DNA from: Ignavibacteriaceae bacterium
GTDB lineage: Bacteria; Bacteroidota; Ignavibacteria; Ignavibacteriales; Ignavibacteriaceae
Reading direction: 5' to 3'
NCBI GenBank assembly: GCA_013388545.1
Contig: JACAFB010000031.1
Span: forward strand, 1-64,000
Length of the DNA stretch: 64,000 bases
The notes under the pieces are model-generated. The model saw only the letters and a list, made by a program, of their open reading frames with translations, was not told the origin of the DNA and made no database searches. The translations under genes and the position numbers were made by a program. Shown here one piece after another: positions 53,645 to 63,923 of the stretch; position 1 is the stretch's first letter; every line of letters starts with the position of its first letter.

Positions 53645-54544
53645 TCATTCCTTGAGTTTATTAACAGCAATTTGAGCCCCTTTTATAGCGGCCTGATTTT
53701 CCGGTTCAATTTTTAATACTGCTTTAAAATAATCAAGCGCCCTCCCAAATTTATTAAGTTTCAAACAGCTTTCACCAAGATTCAGATAAATGTCTGGATT
53801 AGTTTCTTCAGCTGTCTCAAGAAATTTCAGAAAATTTTTTTCAGCTTTATCATATTCACAAGTCTTAAAATAAATTCTTCCCGCGAGTTCATAAATCAAG
53901 CTTTCTTTAGGATTCAACCTGGCTGCCCGTTCAACCGGTGTGATAGCGTGAGTAAACATATTTAAATTTAAATAAGTTTTTGCAAGCAAATAATTGAATT
54001 CCCAATTTCTGTTATAAACACTCTCTATTCTTTTAGAATAGCTCAACGCCTGCTCAAAGTTATTAAGCCCGATTTCAATTTTAAATAACATAAAGAAGCT
54101 CTCTGCTCTGAGTTCTGTATCATTTACGTTAGTTAGAAAACTAAGGAAATAGATTTTTGCTATTTCAAAATCCTGAAGCTTAAAATGAGCTAAGCCAAGC
54201 AGAAAGGCAATATCAGGTTCTTCTTCGGGCATAAAATAACTTAAGGTTTCAATAGCCTCGTCATACTTTTCATTTTTAAGTAAATATTTTCCAAAGAATA
54301 ATCTTACCTCTTTATTTGCCGGATATTTCTCAAGATAGTTGTTAAAGTAATTAACCGATGGATTAATATTTCCAAGCTTCTCATGAATTTCAGCAAGTTG
54401 AAAATATGCATCAGTATATTCCGGGTAATTATTAATTATTGAAGTAAGTATTTGAACCGAGTGAAGATAATTCCCCATTGATTGAAATTCGCGGGCTTTC
54501 TTAACTAAATGCTTCAACTGATGATCTTCATTCAATTGATTCAC
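53645..54544 (-). CDS. TPR repeat protein
   Basis: About 299 aa with roughly seven TPR units across the whole length, such as [41 protein letters not shown], and AIKGAQ at the end. There is no signal peptide or membrane helix, so cytosolic. The GTG at 54544 makes a GTGA overlap with the guaA stop; a GTG at 54550 is an alternative. It is followed after 7 nt by the Peripla_BP_6 protein gene, which also has TPR helices. The partner is unknown. Confidence 0.85.
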   Translation of the reverse strand: MNQLNEDHQLKHLVKKAREFQSMGNYLHSVQILTSIINNYPEYTDAYFQLAEIHEKLGNINPSVNYFNNYLEKYPANKEVRLFFGKYLLKNEKYDEAIETLSYFMPEEEPDIAFLLGLAHFKLQDFEIAKIYFLSFLTNVNDTELRAESFFMLFKIEIGLNNFEQALSYSKRIESVYNRNWEFNYLLAKTYLNLNMFTHAITPVERAARLNPKESLIYELAGRIYFKTCEYDKAEKNFLKFLETAEETNPDIYLNLGESCLKLNKFGRALDYFKAVLKIEPENQAAIKGAQIAVNKLKE

Positions 54545-56079
54545 TCCCACTCAATAGTTGCAGGTGGCTTGCTGCTGATATCATAAACAACTCTGTTTAT
54601 GCCGCGAACCTTATTGATAATTTTAGTTGAACAATTTGATAAAAAATCATTATCAAACTGAAACCAATCTGCGGTCATTCCGTCTACAGATGTAACAGCT
54701 CTTAATGCCAGAACATTTTCATAAGTTCTTGAATCACCCATAACACCAACTGACTGTACAGGAAGCAGAACTGCAAATGCCTGCCAAATAGATTTGTAAA
54801 GCCCGGCATTAATTATTTCAGAGATGAAAATATCGTCCGCTTCACGGAGAATCTGCAGTTTTTCTTCAGTTACATCCCCGATAATTCTAACTGCCAACCC
54901 TGGTCCCGGGAAAGGATGCCTCATTAAAAATTCCTCGGGTATAAAAAGTTCTCTGCCAACATTTCGCACTTCGTCTTTAAAGAGCTCGCGAAATGGTTCA
55001 ATAAGTTTTAGGTGCATTTTTTCCGGAAGCCCCCCAACATTGTGATGCGTTTTAATAGTTACTGAAGCTCCCTTGACCGGAACAGATTCGATAACATCAG
55101 GATATAAAGTTCCCTGAACAAGATATTCAATATTTTGTATTTTTTTTGCTTCGGATTCAAAAACTTCAATAAAAGTATTTCCGATAATTATTCTTTTCTC
55201 TTCGGGGTCAGAAATTCCTGTCAATCTTTCAAGAAAAATCTTTGATGCATCAATATGAATATGTTCGAGACCTAATTTCTCATCGAAAAGCTTACCAATA
55301 ATTTTACTCTCGTTTTTACGCATCAATCCGGTATCAATATGAATACAAGTAAGCTGATCTCCGACAGCTCTCTTTAAAAGCACAGCAGCTACTGTTGAGT
55401 CAACACCACCGCTTAAAGCACAAATCACACCAGATTTGCCAACACGTTTTTTTAATTCATTGATTTGTTCTTCAATAAAATTCCGGGGGGTCCAGTTCGG
55501 ATTACAATGGCAAATATTAAATAAAAAATTCCTAAGAATTTCGATTCCTTCATCTGTATGAACAACTTCGGGATGAAACTGTACCCCGAATATCTTCATA
55601 TCAGTGTTCTCAATAGCACAAATTGGTGAGTGAACTGATTCACCTGTGATCCTGAATCCTTCGGGAATTTTTGTAAGATAATCCCCGTGACTCATCCATA
55701 CTTTTGATTCCCGGCTAACGTCTTTAAACAAGCCCGAGTAGTCAGTCACCTTTAGAATAGCCTTTCCATATTCTCTGTTTTCAGCTTTTTCAACTACCCC
55801 ACCCAGATTCATACAAATAAGCTGCAAACCATAACAAATTCCTAAAACCGGAATTTTTAAATCTTTAATATTAAAATTTAATTTTGGTGAATCAGCATCG
55901 AATACACTCATTGGTCCGCCAGAAAGTATTATTCCTTTGGGCTGGATTTGTTTTATTTGTTCAATAGTAATTAAGTGGGAGTGAATTTCGGAATAAACAT
56001 TTTGTTCCCTGACTCTCCTTGTTATCAGTTGAGTGTATTGAGAACCGAAATCGATAATCAGGATTGTATCTCTTTTCAT
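54541..56079 (-). CDS. guaA: GMP synthase (glutamine-hydrolysing)
   Basis: Amidates XMP to GMP. 512 aa: class I amidotransferase domain (1-190) with Cys82 in GICYGLQLI and the [11 protein letters not shown] His/Glu, then the ATP-pyrophosphatase domain with the PP-loop [15 protein letters not shown], and the C-terminal dimerisation domain ending [10 protein letters not shown]. The start is ATG and the length is typical. It is the first gene of a unit continuing with the TPR genes and radC. Confidence 0.98.
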   Translation of the reverse strand: MKRDTILIIDFGSQYTQLITRRVREQNVYSEIHSHLITIEQIKQIQPKGIILSGGPMSVFDADSPKLNFNIKDLKIPVLGICYGLQLICMNLGGVVEKAENREYGKAILKVTDYSGLFKDVSRESKVWMSHGDYLTKIPEGFRITGESVHSPICAIENTDMKIFGVQFHPEVVHTDEGIEILRNFLFNICHCNPNWTPRNFIEEQINELKKRVGKSGVICALSGGVDSTVAAVLLKRAVGDQLTCIHIDTGLMRKNESKIIGKLFDEKLGLEHIHIDASKIFLERLTGISDPEEKRIIIGNTFIEVFESEAKKIQNIEYLVQGTLYPDVIESVPVKGASVTIKTHHNVGGLPEKMHLKLIEPFRELFKDEVRNVGRELFIPEEFLMRHPFPGPGLAVRIIGDVTEEKLQILREADDIFISEIINAGLYKSIWQAFAVLLPVQSVGVMGDSRTYENVLALRAVTSVDGMTADWFQFDNDFLSNCSTKIINKVRGINRVVYDISSKPPATIEWE

Positions 56080-56165
56080 AAAGAGTTGCGTTTAAAGAAG
56101 GAAAACAAAATCCTGAAATGAATTTTGTTTTCACAATTAATAATTGAAGACCATATCAAAATATC

Positions 56166-56546
56166 TTACTGGCCAATAAGCTGCTTGTATGCTTCAACAT
56201 CAAGCAAGTCGTTCAGATCGTTCAGGTCATTGATTTCAACTTTAACCATCCAACCTAAGTTATATGGGTCTGAGTTTACGACCTCAGGGCTATCAGCAAG
56301 TGATTTGTTAATCTCTATAACTTTTCCTGAACAAGGTGCATATAAATCGCTAACGGTTTTAACTGCTTCTATTGTTCCAAAAGTTTCGCCTTTTTTAATT
56401 TCAGATAAAGAAGGATCTATATCAACGAAAACGACGTCACCAAGCTCACTCTGAGCGTAATCAGTAATTCCAATTGTTCCGACTTTGCCTTCAACAAGTA
56501 TCCATTCATGATCTTTAGTATATTTTAATTTATCAGGAAAATTCAT
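56166..56546 (-). CDS. gcvH: Glycine cleavage system H protein
   Basis: Lipoyl carrier protein of the glycine cleavage system, 126 aa. The lipoylation site is in FGTIEAVKTVSDLYAP; KYTKDHEWILVEGKVGTIGITDYAQSELGD is the family N-terminus. No gcvT or gcvP is nearby, so the other components are elsewhere. It lies 21 nt downstream of accC on the minus strand and seems part of the efp-accB-accC unit, which puts biotinyl and lipoyl carriers on one transcript. Confidence 0.97.
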   Translation of the reverse strand: MNFPDKLKYTKDHEWILVEGKVGTIGITDYAQSELGDVVFVDIDPSLSEIKKGETFGTIEAVKTVSDLYAPCSGKVIEINKSLADSPEVVNSDPYNLGWMVKVEINDLNDLNDLLDVEAYKQLIGQ

Positions 56547-56567
56547 AATAACCTCGAAACTAGATTT

Positions 56568-57917
56568 TTAAGTATTTGTTTTTTTGAATTCAAATTTCTC
56601 AAGAAAACCTGTATCAAAATTGCCATCATAAAAACGGTCATCTTCCAGAACCTGAAGATGAAATGGAATAGTGGTTTTAATTCCTTCAACTATGAATTCC
56701 TCTAATGCGCGACGGGCGCGGGAAATTGCATGCGGCCGGCTTTTTCCCCAGACTATCAGCTTTGCAAGCAAGGAATCATAATGCGGGGGAATAGTATAAG
56801 ATTGATAAATATGAGAATCAACTCTGATTCCAAAACCACCGGGAAAATGAAGTGATATAATTTTTCCCGGAGAAGGTCTGAAGTTTTCAGCAGGATCTTC
56901 AGCGTTTATCCTGAACTCAATTGCATGCCCAATGGGTTTTTGCGGAAGAGTTTCAATCTTTTCACCTGCTGCAACTATTATCTGCTGCCTAACCAAATCT
57001 ACGTGACAAACCATTTCAGTTACCGGATGCTCAACCTGTATTCTGGTATTCATTTCCATGAAGTAAAAGTTCTTGTATTTATCAACAAGAAATTCAATTG
57101 TCCCGGCACCTTCATAATTTACCGCATGACCTCCAAGAATAGCTGCTTCTCCCATGCGTTTTCTGATCTCTTCATCTATTGCAGGGGAAGGTGATTCTTC
57201 AATCAGCTTCTGATGCCTTCGCTGCACTGAACAATCTCTTTCGCCGTAATGATAAATGTTACCAAATTTATCACCAAGTATCTGGAATTCTATATGCCGG
57301 GGATTTTCAAGAAACTTCTCAATGTACAAAGCCGAATTTCCAAAGGCAGCCTCTGCTTCTGTACTTGCAGTTTGAAATGATTTTTCAAAGTCTGATTCTT
57401 CCCAAACAATACGCATTCCTTTTCCCCCGCCTCCTGCAGAAGCTTTCAGCATTACAGGGAAACCAATATCATGCGCAATCGCAATGCCTTCTTTAACATC
57501 AGAAATTACTCCATCGCTACCCGGAATTACAGGAACACCGTGTTGCTTCATCGTCTCTTTGGCATAAGCTTTATCACCCATTGCAGAGATCATTTCAGGA
57601 GTTGGACCAATAAATTTTATTTTCGATTCAGCACATATTTCAGAAAAGCTTGCATTTTCGGCAAGAAAGCCATATCCGGGATGGATCGCGTCTGCACCAG
57701 TAATCTGAGCAGCTGAAATTATAGCGGGGATCTTTAAATAGCTGTCTTTAGCTAAAGGAGGACCAATGCAAACTGCTTCGTCTGCAAAAGTAACATGGAG
57801 AGAATCGCGGTCAGCTTCAGAATAAACTGCGACGGTTTTTATCCCCAATTCTTTGCAAGCTCTGATTACCCGTAAAGCAATTTCCCCGCGGTTTGCAATT
57901 AAAATCTTGTTAAACAA
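56568..57917 (-). CDS. accC: Acetyl-CoA carboxylase, biotin carboxylase subunit
   Basis: Carboxylates the biotin of AccB with ATP and bicarbonate, the first step of fatty-acid synthesis. 449 aa with the BC N-terminal domain ([23 protein letters not shown]), the ATP-grasp glycine loop [25 protein letters not shown], the [15 protein letters not shown] active-site segment and RINAEDP. The start is TTG. Transcribed after accB (26 nt gap) in the common efp-accB-accC order. Confidence 0.97.
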   Translation of the reverse strand: MFNKILIANRGEIALRVIRACKELGIKTVAVYSEADRDSLHVTFADEAVCIGPPLAKDSYLKIPAIISAAQITGADAIHPGYGFLAENASFSEICAESKIKFIGPTPEMISAMGDKAYAKETMKQHGVPVIPGSDGVISDVKEGIAIAHDIGFPVMLKASAGGGGKGMRIVWEESDFEKSFQTASTEAEAAFGNSALYIEKFLENPRHIEFQILGDKFGNIYHYGERDCSVQRRHQKLIEESPSPAIDEEIRKRMGEAAILGGHAVNYEGAGTIEFLVDKYKNFYFMEMNTRIQVEHPVTEMVCHVDLVRQQIIVAAGEKIETLPQKPIGHAIEFRINAEDPAENFRPSPGKIISLHFPGGFGIRVDSHIYQSYTIPPHYDSLLAKLIVWGKSRPHAISRARRALEEFIVEGIKTTIPFHLQVLEDDRFYDGNFDTGFLEKFEFKKTNT

Positions 57918-57943
57918 AAAATTCTCAAATTTTTATTGATGAA

Positions 57944-58417
57944 TTAACTTAATTCAATTAGAAATAATGGCTGATTGAATTCAACCGGCTTTCCGTTTTC
58001 TACAAGAATTTTCACAACTTTTCCTGAAACATCGGACTCAATTTCGTTCATCAATTTCATTGCTTCTATTATGCAAAGCACTGTACCAACCCCAACTGAA
58101 TCCCCGATCTGTACATACGGATCAGCATCTGGCGCAGGTGCTCTATAAAAAGTACCAACTATTGGTGATTTAATTTCATGAAGATTTGAATGTTTGCTTT
58201 CTTCAGTTGAAGTTTTTTCAGGAACAGGTTTAATTGGCTGAGGAATGACCTCGGCTGTCATAGGCACTTGAGGTATTACACTAGTTTGAAGGGGAACGTT
58301 TGCAGCTCTGATCTTTTTTGCAATCTTAACTTTCACGCCATTTTCATCCACCTCAAGATCTGTGATCCCGCTTTCATCAACAATTCTAACCAATTTTTTA
58401 ATATAGTTTAAGTCCAT
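57944..58417 (-). CDS. accB: Biotin carboxyl carrier protein of acetyl-CoA carboxylase
   Basis: 157 aa: N-terminal helical dimer-like region (MDLNYIKKLVRIVDESGITDLEVDENGVKVKIAKK), a proline-rich linker (about 45-75), and the biotinyl domain with the biotinylation site IEAMKLMNEI. Length and motif are typical of the acetyl-CoA carboxylase subunit rather than of other biotin carriers. Sits 17 nt after efp and before accC. Confidence 0.97.
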   Translation of the reverse strand: MDLNYIKKLVRIVDESGITDLEVDENGVKVKIAKKIRAANVPLQTSVIPQVPMTAEVIPQPIKPVPEKTSTEESKHSNLHEIKSPIVGTFYRAPAPDADPYVQIGDSVGVGTVLCIIEAMKLMNEIESDVSGKVVKILVENGKPVEFNQPLFLIELS

Positions 58418-58434
58418 AAAAAACCTTTCAATAG

Positions 58435-58998
58435 TTAAGATTTTACTCTTTCTACATATTCTCCTGTTCTAAGATCAACTTTAAGAATGTCACCCTCTTC
58501 GATGAAAAGTGGAACATTAATGGTAGCCCCTGTTTCTAAAGTAGCAGGTTTATTTGCGCCTGTAGCAGTGTTACCCTTAAACCCTGGTTCGGTATGGGTC
58601 ACTTTTAAATTTGAAAAAATTGGAAGCTCAACATTCACAATTTGGTCTCCGTCAAACAGGATGTCAACTTCATCAGCTTCCTTAAGAAAAACAACTCCTT
58701 CACCAAAAAGCTGTAAAGGAACATTTATCTGCTCGTAAGTTTGATTATCCATACAAACAAGGAATTCATTTTCCCGGAAAAGATATTGATATTTTCTTCT
58801 CTCTACACGAACTATTTCAATGCTTTCACCAGCTCTAAAAGTATTATCTAACACTCTTCCGGTCTTTAAATTTTTTAATACTGTACGTACGAAAGCGCCA
58901 CCCTTACCTGGCTTAACGTGTTGAAATTCTACAATGGTAAAGAGGTCGTTTTTAAATCTGATTATCAGACCATTTCGGAAATCTGAGGTATCGGGCAT
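58435..58998 (-). CDS. efp: Translation elongation factor P
   Basis: Relieves ribosome stalling at polyproline. 187 aa with the three OB-like domains; the tip loop reads HVKPGKGGAF, with Lys32 at the position modified in EpmA-type or unmodified EF-Ps. Domain III ends GDILKVDLRTGEYVERV. First gene of the efp-accB-accC-gcvH unit, with a plausible TTG-N20-TATTTTTT promoter upstream (59032-59062). Confidence 0.98.
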   Translation of the reverse strand: MPDTSDFRNGLIIRFKNDLFTIVEFQHVKPGKGGAFVRTVLKNLKTGRVLDNTFRAGESIEIVRVERRKYQYLFRENEFLVCMDNQTYEQINVPLQLFGEGVVFLKEADEVDILFDGDQIVNVELPIFSNLKVTHTEPGFKGNTATGANKPATLETGATINVPLFIEEGDILKVDLRTGEYVERVKS

Positions 58999-59031
58999 AT
59001 TAAATGTGTTTATTTTTGAATCAAGTGGCTG

Positions 59032-59062
59032 AAAAAATAGAGATACTCACCCTGAAAGTCAA
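59032..59062 (-). promoter_or_regulatory. Possible promoter of the efp-accB-accC unit
   Basis: On the minus strand: TTG (59062-59060), a 20-nt spacer, and TATTTTTT (59039-59032), which matches 7 of 8 positions of TAnnTTTG. The efp ATG is 34 nt further. The surrounding 190 bp (58999-59188) hold no gene. Confidence 0.45.
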
Positions 59063-59188
59063 GAAATGAAATTTCAAGAAATTGACAAAAAACAGGGAAA
59101 ATCAACTAAAAATTCTTAAAAAGTAGTTAATCCGGGTATTTTTTTATAAAAAAATTAAAATTCACAAAAACAAGTTTATTAAATCTTT

Positions 59189-59878
59189 TTAGCTCTCTAT
59201 CTGAAGCAAATAACGATCAATTTCTCTGGCAGCCTGAGAATTTGGATAATCGGCTTTAATTGAATTGAGAATATCTTTGGCTTTTTCTTTTTCACCAGCT
59301 TTGATGAAGTTAATTGCAGATTTTAAGAGATAGTCTGAATTAAAAACGTTTGATGCTGATATTTTGGAGGCCTTTAAAAATAATTCAGCAGCTTCCAGGA
59401 AATTGTTCTTAACAGAAAAATAATCAGCTTGACCAGCTAATGCTGCTGATTGATAAATTTCGATGCTTCCATCATAATCTTCGTAATACTTGTATGCATC
59501 ATCTAATCTGCCGAGAATTGAATAAGCATTAGCTAAATAAATCTTTGCTGTTTCACCGTTTTCAGTACTGCCATATTCATCAACAATTTTCTTAAGACCG
59601 AGGACATTAGTTCCCTGTCGTCCTTCAATGGCTTCAAGGTAGGAACCATTATCATACAAAGTCATAACCCTCGAAAGCTCAAGCCCGGCTTTCTCATTTT
59701 TTTGACCGGCCTGATATGAGATAAACCATACTATTGCAATAACAGCGACTATGATCCCGCCAAATGTCATTATTCGCTTTTTGTTTTCTTCAAAAAAACC
59801 CAGAGCTTTGTAATAGGTAGTAATAAGCTTGTCTTCTTTTATTTCTTTCTTTGAAAGTTTTTTCTTTTTACGTAACAT
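59189..59878 (-). CDS. Membrane-anchored TPR protein (YfgM-like)
   Basis: 229 aa: a Lys-rich N-terminus, one transmembrane helix (about 37-55) and a TPR domain (RLDDAYKYYEDYDGSIEIYQSAALAGQADYF... AGEKEKAKDILNSIKADYPNSQ). This is the layout of YfgM, an inner-membrane partner of the SecYEG/chaperone network. The similarity here is architectural; the assignment is inferred. Upstream is the tRNA-Arg gene. Confidence 0.83.
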   Translation of the reverse strand: MLRKKKKLSKKEIKEDKLITTYYKALGFFEENKKRIMTFGGIIVAVIAIVWFISYQAGQKNEKAGLELSRVMTLYDNGSYLEAIEGRQGTNVLGLKKIVDEYGSTENGETAKIYLANAYSILGRLDDAYKYYEDYDGSIEIYQSAALAGQADYFSVKNNFLEAAELFLKASKISASNVFNSDYLLKSAINFIKAGEKEKAKDILNSIKADYPNSQAAREIDRYLLQIES

Positions 59879-59966
59879 CTGTAAAGAGTCATCCTGTTTA
59901 ATTCAACATTTTTATTTAGCAGCCGTAAATTTAACACATTTTAGTTAAACTACTACATTATTTTAG

Positions 59967-60040
59967 TACGCCCGGCAGGACTTGAACCTGCAACCTTTGG
60001 AACCGGAATCCAACATTCTATCCAGTTGAACTACGGGCGC
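59967..60040 (-). tRNA. tRNA-Arg (anticodon CCG)
   Basis: 74-nt cloverleaf on the minus strand. The acceptor stem pairs GCGCCCG with CGGGCGT (including one G-U), discriminator A, no encoded CCA. The anticodon arm has TTGGA/TCCAA around the loop TTCCGGT, so the anticodon is CCG (codon CGG). The T arm GCAGG...CCTGC holds the loop TTCAAGT. It reads the rare Arg codon CGG. Confidence 0.95.
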
Positions 60041-60092
60041 ATCAGGCTTTTTAACTTAAAAATAAGTCTTAAAAGCGAGTAATTATTCAAAT

Positions 60093-60707
60093 TTAAAGTA
60101 AAATTCCAACTCCTGCCTTTACCGGTATGTAACCTGTACTTTCATTTTCAGTAAAAGCTAAATTGTAGCCGCCTTCGAAGAATAATTTAACTGTTGGGCT
60201 TAAAGAAACATCCAATCCCGCCCCAAAATTCACAGCGAAGGCGGACTCTGAATCTCCCTCATAACTATTACGTACACCAGCAAAAAAGACAGAAACATCA
60301 TCAGTCGAAAGATTCATAAAACCAAAACCTGCCCGAAGGTAAGGAAATACCGATCGAATATTCTGAACAAGGTAAAGCTTAACATTTCCCTGAAATGAAA
60401 TCAGCGAAGCCGCTCCGCCTTCAATTTGAGCCCCGGTTCCTCCTGCCCCAATATCCTGCAAAAATTCATCTTCATCAAACGTAAAACTGTTATAATCAAA
60501 ATATGCAACACCAATAACCATATTCGAAAATTTGTAACCAACGCCACCTCCTGCGTTAAAACCAGTAGACCAATATTCTGTAAACTCTTCAGGTGAAGAT
60601 GGAATTGATACTCCGGAGTTGAGATAAATTTCAATATTTCTGGCAGACTGTGCAAATCCCGAGATGCAAAGAATAACTACAAACGATAGAACGAATAATT
60701 TTTTCAT
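60093..60707 (-). CDS. Outer-membrane beta-barrel protein
   Basis: 204 aa with a signal peptide (1-19) and a mature part of amphipathic beta strands ending in a hydrophobic strand (GYIPVKAGVGILL). Glycine-rich turns (AGGGVGYKFSNMVIGVAYF, NLSTDDVSVFFAGV) fit a small 8-strand barrel of the OmpW/OMP_b-brl type, but the exact family is not certain. It may be a porin-like or a structural outer-membrane protein. Flanked by the tRNA gene and the PHP gene; no operon partner. Confidence 0.82.
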   Translation of the reverse strand: MKKLFVLSFVVILCISGFAQSARNIEIYLNSGVSIPSSPEEFTEYWSTGFNAGGGVGYKFSNMVIGVAYFDYNSFTFDEDEFLQDIGAGGTGAQIEGGAASLISFQGNVKLYLVQNIRSVFPYLRAGFGFMNLSTDDVSVFFAGVRNSYEGDSESAFAVNFGAGLDVSLSPTVKLFFEGGYNLAFTENESTGYIPVKAGVGILL

Positions 60708-60841
60708 AGCTCACTCCTAAAATATTTTAGAAAAAGTTTTGAGCACTTCAAAAAGTATTAAAAAACCTCTCAAAAATAAATAGTGTGAGGAGATTTAAAG
60801 TCACTAAGTTACAATTGTAATTCTGGCTTAAGAATCTTATA

Positions 60842-61891
60842 TCAAACCTTAATTCTGATATGATTTGAAAATATCCAGGCTTTTTTTTCGAGATAAATTT
60901 CAACCCTGTAAACACCGGGATCTATTATTTCAAGTGAGCATTCAATATCGTTAAAGACGGAAATTGTATCTCCGTTTCTTATAAATCTTATCTCGGCATT
61001 CCGGGCTGGCAGCTTTACAAAAAGTTTAATCTTATTTCCGGAATTAATTGAATCTCCCTGCTCATAAAGTATTCCATCCGCTTCAGCAAAAAATCTGAAC
61101 CCCTTTGAATCTGCATGATAATCATTCGCAACAAAGCAAGAGCCATGTTTCAAAGCATTATAAATCTGCCATTTAGATTTGTTTAGTGCATCGCTGTCTT
61201 CAGATATAATTAATTTTTCCTTAAGCAGAACATGTGTTCTGATAGATTTAAACAGAACTTTATATGGAAATATTTCAACTTCAAGAAAGCCCAGTATATT
61301 GTATTTGTGTGCATGTGCATCCACTCCACCTATGCCAACAACTTTGCGCTTCAAATTTAATTTATCCCAGATTTCAATCGTTTCATATGGAGGAGTTGAA
61401 ATCGTTCTTAACGGATGGATAAATGCCTGATATTTAGTCTCCTCTGTAAGATTTTCCATCCACTCAGACATATGGTTCCAGATTTCAATTCCTGTAAAAT
61501 CTTCAATATCCCATTCAGTCCATGGATAAGGCGGATGTTCCTTCATATGATTTCTTTTTTCATGTGGATGAGCAAGGAATCCAATTCCACCAAAATCTTT
61601 AACTTTTCTAACATATTCCTTAGCAGAAAGCCGGGTTGAAAATGTTTCGTTAATTCCAAAAGCAAGAAGATGATTTTTATTTTCCTTGTCATTTATTTCG
61701 CATCCAACCAGAAGCAAACACTTACCATACCATTTTTCATAACCTTCATTAAGTGCTCTTAAAGTGTTATGATCGGTTAGCAATAAGTAATCAAGGCCAG
61801 CTTCTGAAGCGATTTCCCCTATATCTTCAACTCTTCCCGAACCATCGGAGAAAACCGAATGCACATGAATTACACCAATATATTCGTACAT
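60842..61891 (-). CDS. PHP domain metal-dependent phosphoesterase
   Basis: 349 aa with an N-terminal PHP domain: HVHSVFSDGSG (H9, H11), LLLTDHNTLRALN (D40, H41), CEIND (E65), FLAHPHEKR and GGVDAHAHK. These are the metal ligands of the histidinol-phosphatase/polymerase-associated phosphoesterase fold. The C-terminal ~100 residues (from about 255) look like a beta domain (GNKIKLFVKLPARNAEIRFIRNG). The substrate is unknown. It lies downstream of a gene-less 613 bp stretch. Confidence 0.9.
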   Translation of the reverse strand: MYEYIGVIHVHSVFSDGSGRVEDIGEIASEAGLDYLLLTDHNTLRALNEGYEKWYGKCLLLVGCEINDKENKNHLLAFGINETFSTRLSAKEYVRKVKDFGGIGFLAHPHEKRNHMKEHPPYPWTEWDIEDFTGIEIWNHMSEWMENLTEETKYQAFIHPLRTISTPPYETIEIWDKLNLKRKVVGIGGVDAHAHKYNILGFLEVEIFPYKVLFKSIRTHVLLKEKLIISEDSDALNKSKWQIYNALKHGSCFVANDYHADSKGFRFFAEADGILYEQGDSINSGNKIKLFVKLPARNAEIRFIRNGDTISVFNDIECSLEIIDPGVYRVEIYLEKKAWIFSNHIRIKV

Positions 61892-62504
61892 AAAAAACTG
61901 CAGATAGAATTAGTTAATAAAGAGAAAGAATTATCATTTAATGAAAGATAGAATTTAAGCGAAGTAATTTCAAATGAATAAAGAACGCCGTCAAATACAA
62001 TGCTTAATTATTGCCTATTTAATACAGGATATTCGTTGAAAGGATTCATAGCTAAGTCAGGGATATACAATTTTCAGGACAGATTATTTATCGTGTTATT
62101 AGTATGCTGAAAGTAGAAAACCACCGGTCGGTTTCGAAATCTTTCTGTTGATATATCTCTCAAATTAAAATTTTTAATTCGGACAAAAGTTGCTGGTAAG
62201 CAAAGCAACAGTTAAATTACTTTAAGTTTTTCATCGCATTAATCCCCTCTTTACAAATTCGTGCCGTATTTAAAACTACCACTGTCAAATTATTGCTTGA
62301 ATAGTACAAGCTTGAAAAAATGTACAGAAACCAACACATCGTTATACATTTAACTGTAACTTGGCGACCATAGACTATATCAACTATATTTTTTTCAGAG
62401 AACTAAAACTCTTTAATATTCATGCTGAAATATCCGAAAAGATATTGAACTTAACTGATATTTTTTAACGGAAGCAACTCATTCTTTGCATTGCCCGGTT
62501 AAAA
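61892..62504. other. 613-bp stretch without a supported gene
   Basis: No reading frame above about 60 codons, no tRNA or obvious hairpin-rich RNA, and no long repeat. Short palindromic bits such as ACCGGT in AAACCACCGGTCGGTTT at about 62116 are seen but form no usable hairpin. It could hold the PHP gene promoter, a small RNA or a decayed gene. Confidence 0.5.
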
Positions 62505-63110
62505 CTATTCTTGCAACCTCGAAAGAGAATTCCGAGCTAAATTTGAAGTTTCTGTATCCGGAAATTCCTTGACGATTCTTTCCCAGACTTGCTTTGCTTT
62601 TTCTTTTTGATTACTGCTGGCCCAAATTGCACCTAAATTGTAAAGTGCATGAACATTGTTCTTGTCGTATGAAAGTATTCTGTTTGTGTATTCCTCGGCT
62701 TTATTAAAGTCGCTTTGTGTAAAATAAATATATGCCAGGGAGATGTAAATGTCTGTTCGCTTGGGATTTACTTTAAGGATTTTTTCATAATAACTGATAG
62801 CTTCATCTTGTTTATGTGCCATAGTCAAATAATCAGCATACTGCCGCAGTTTTAATGTATCATTGGGATTTTCTTCAACAGACTTCTTTAGTTCCTCAAG
62901 CTGTTTGATTGCGCTTTCATTTACATTTTCCTTTGTTGGCAAATCATCAGGTTTCTTAAGGTTTTTATGTATATCATCATCAGGCATTTGCTGTTGCATA
63001 ATATCCACACCTGAATCAGATGTCTTGCTGCCGTTCCAGGATGTAAATACAACGACCGCAATTGCAATTACAACTACAGCAGCATACATATAAATTGGTT
63101 TTATTTTCAA
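62505..63110 (-). CDS. Membrane-anchored TPR protein
   Basis: 201 aa: one N-terminal signal-anchor helix (about 8-25), a Met/Gln/Asp-rich linker and three to four TPR units (LRQYADYLTMAHKQDEAISYY, IYISLAYIYFTQSDFNKAEEY, ALYNLGAIWASSNQKEKA). The start is TTG at 63110, preceded 4 nt away by AAGGAGG, a near-perfect Shine-Dalgarno and so decisive for this start. It lies 15 nt downstream of the broken cytochrome-b-like gene and resembles CcmH/NrfG-type TPR proteins of cytochrome assembly, although that link is inference. Confidence 0.85.
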   Translation of the reverse strand: MKIKPIYMYAAVVVIAIAVVVFTSWNGSKTSDSGVDIMQQQMPDDDIHKNLKKPDDLPTKENVNESAIKQLEELKKSVEENPNDTLKLRQYADYLTMAHKQDEAISYYEKILKVNPKRTDIYISLAYIYFTQSDFNKAEEYTNRILSYDKNNVHALYNLGAIWASSNQKEKAKQVWERIVKEFPDTETSNLARNSLSRLQE

Positions 63111-63125
63111 GCTACCTCCTTATGA

Positions 63126-63923
63126 TTAAAATATCCATTTGTACCCAAATATAACTGTTACACCAACATGAATCAGCATAATAATAAACATAGTTATTGC
63201 AAAAGGCAGATGAGCAATGTGCCAATATCTGAAAAGCTTCTGCACCGTTCTTAGCTTGCCGATTCTTCTTACAAGAACAACTTCGTTGTTTTAAGTTGTA
63301 TGACTTTTTTTATTTCACTTATTAAAGATTTTTCCGATACGGGAGATGATTTTATTTTTTTCAGGATTTTTCTGACACTACTGTAATCTCTTATTAAAAG
63401 TTTCAGGTTATGAAAAATTTTTGAGCCCTTATATCTGTCAGGATTCATTAATTTATTTCCCTGAATTGTCAGCAGAATTTGTTTATAAATAAATCTTCCT
63501 ATTATTTCACTTATAACAACTAAAACCATAACCCAGAAACTTACAGATACAATGCCTTCAAGTTTGAATGCTGTATGAAATAGCACGATAAGCGGAACAC
63601 GGCACAAAAAAGATATGAAGCTCAAGCCAGTGTTTTAAGAATCCAAATCTATGAAGCTTTTTTACCCTCTTGCGAATCATGTAAGATGCAACACCAACAA
63701 TCATCAATAAAGTGCCTGCAATTCCAAAACCGTGCCCTAAATAACCGCTTGGTTTTAGGTTATTATGCAAGTCTGCAAACTGAGGGCTTTCCTGTGATTT
63801 AAGTGGAATTTGTTCCAGACTGGTTGTGTAATATTCGTAACCATAATCTAAAATAAAAATTGTTATAAATATTCCTGTAAGAAAAAATATCGTTAAATAA
63901 ATATTATGAACAATTTTATTCAT
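63126..63923 (-). pseudogene. Cytochrome b / ferric-reductase-like membrane protein broken by two compensating frameshifts
   Basis: Three consecutive pieces form one protein. Residues 1-~103 (63923 to about 63615) end LHRFGFLKHWLELHIF; the continuation LCRVPLIVLFHTAFKLEGIVSVSFWVMVLVVISEIIGRFIYKQIL is in another frame (about 63614-63292); the last part, [44 protein letters not shown], is back in the first frame (about 63290-63126). The first junction is a run of six T where five are expected; the second needs one extra base, probably in AAAA near 63291-63294. HWLELH, LFHTAF and YWHIAHLPF carry likely haem-ligand histidines. Pseudogene or homopolymer sequencing errors. Confidence 0.75.

Noticed and set aside
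62100-62135. Palindrome-like AAACCACCGGTCGGTTT
   Set aside because: The arms pair only with a bulge and leave no loop, so it is not a credible hairpin or site on its own.
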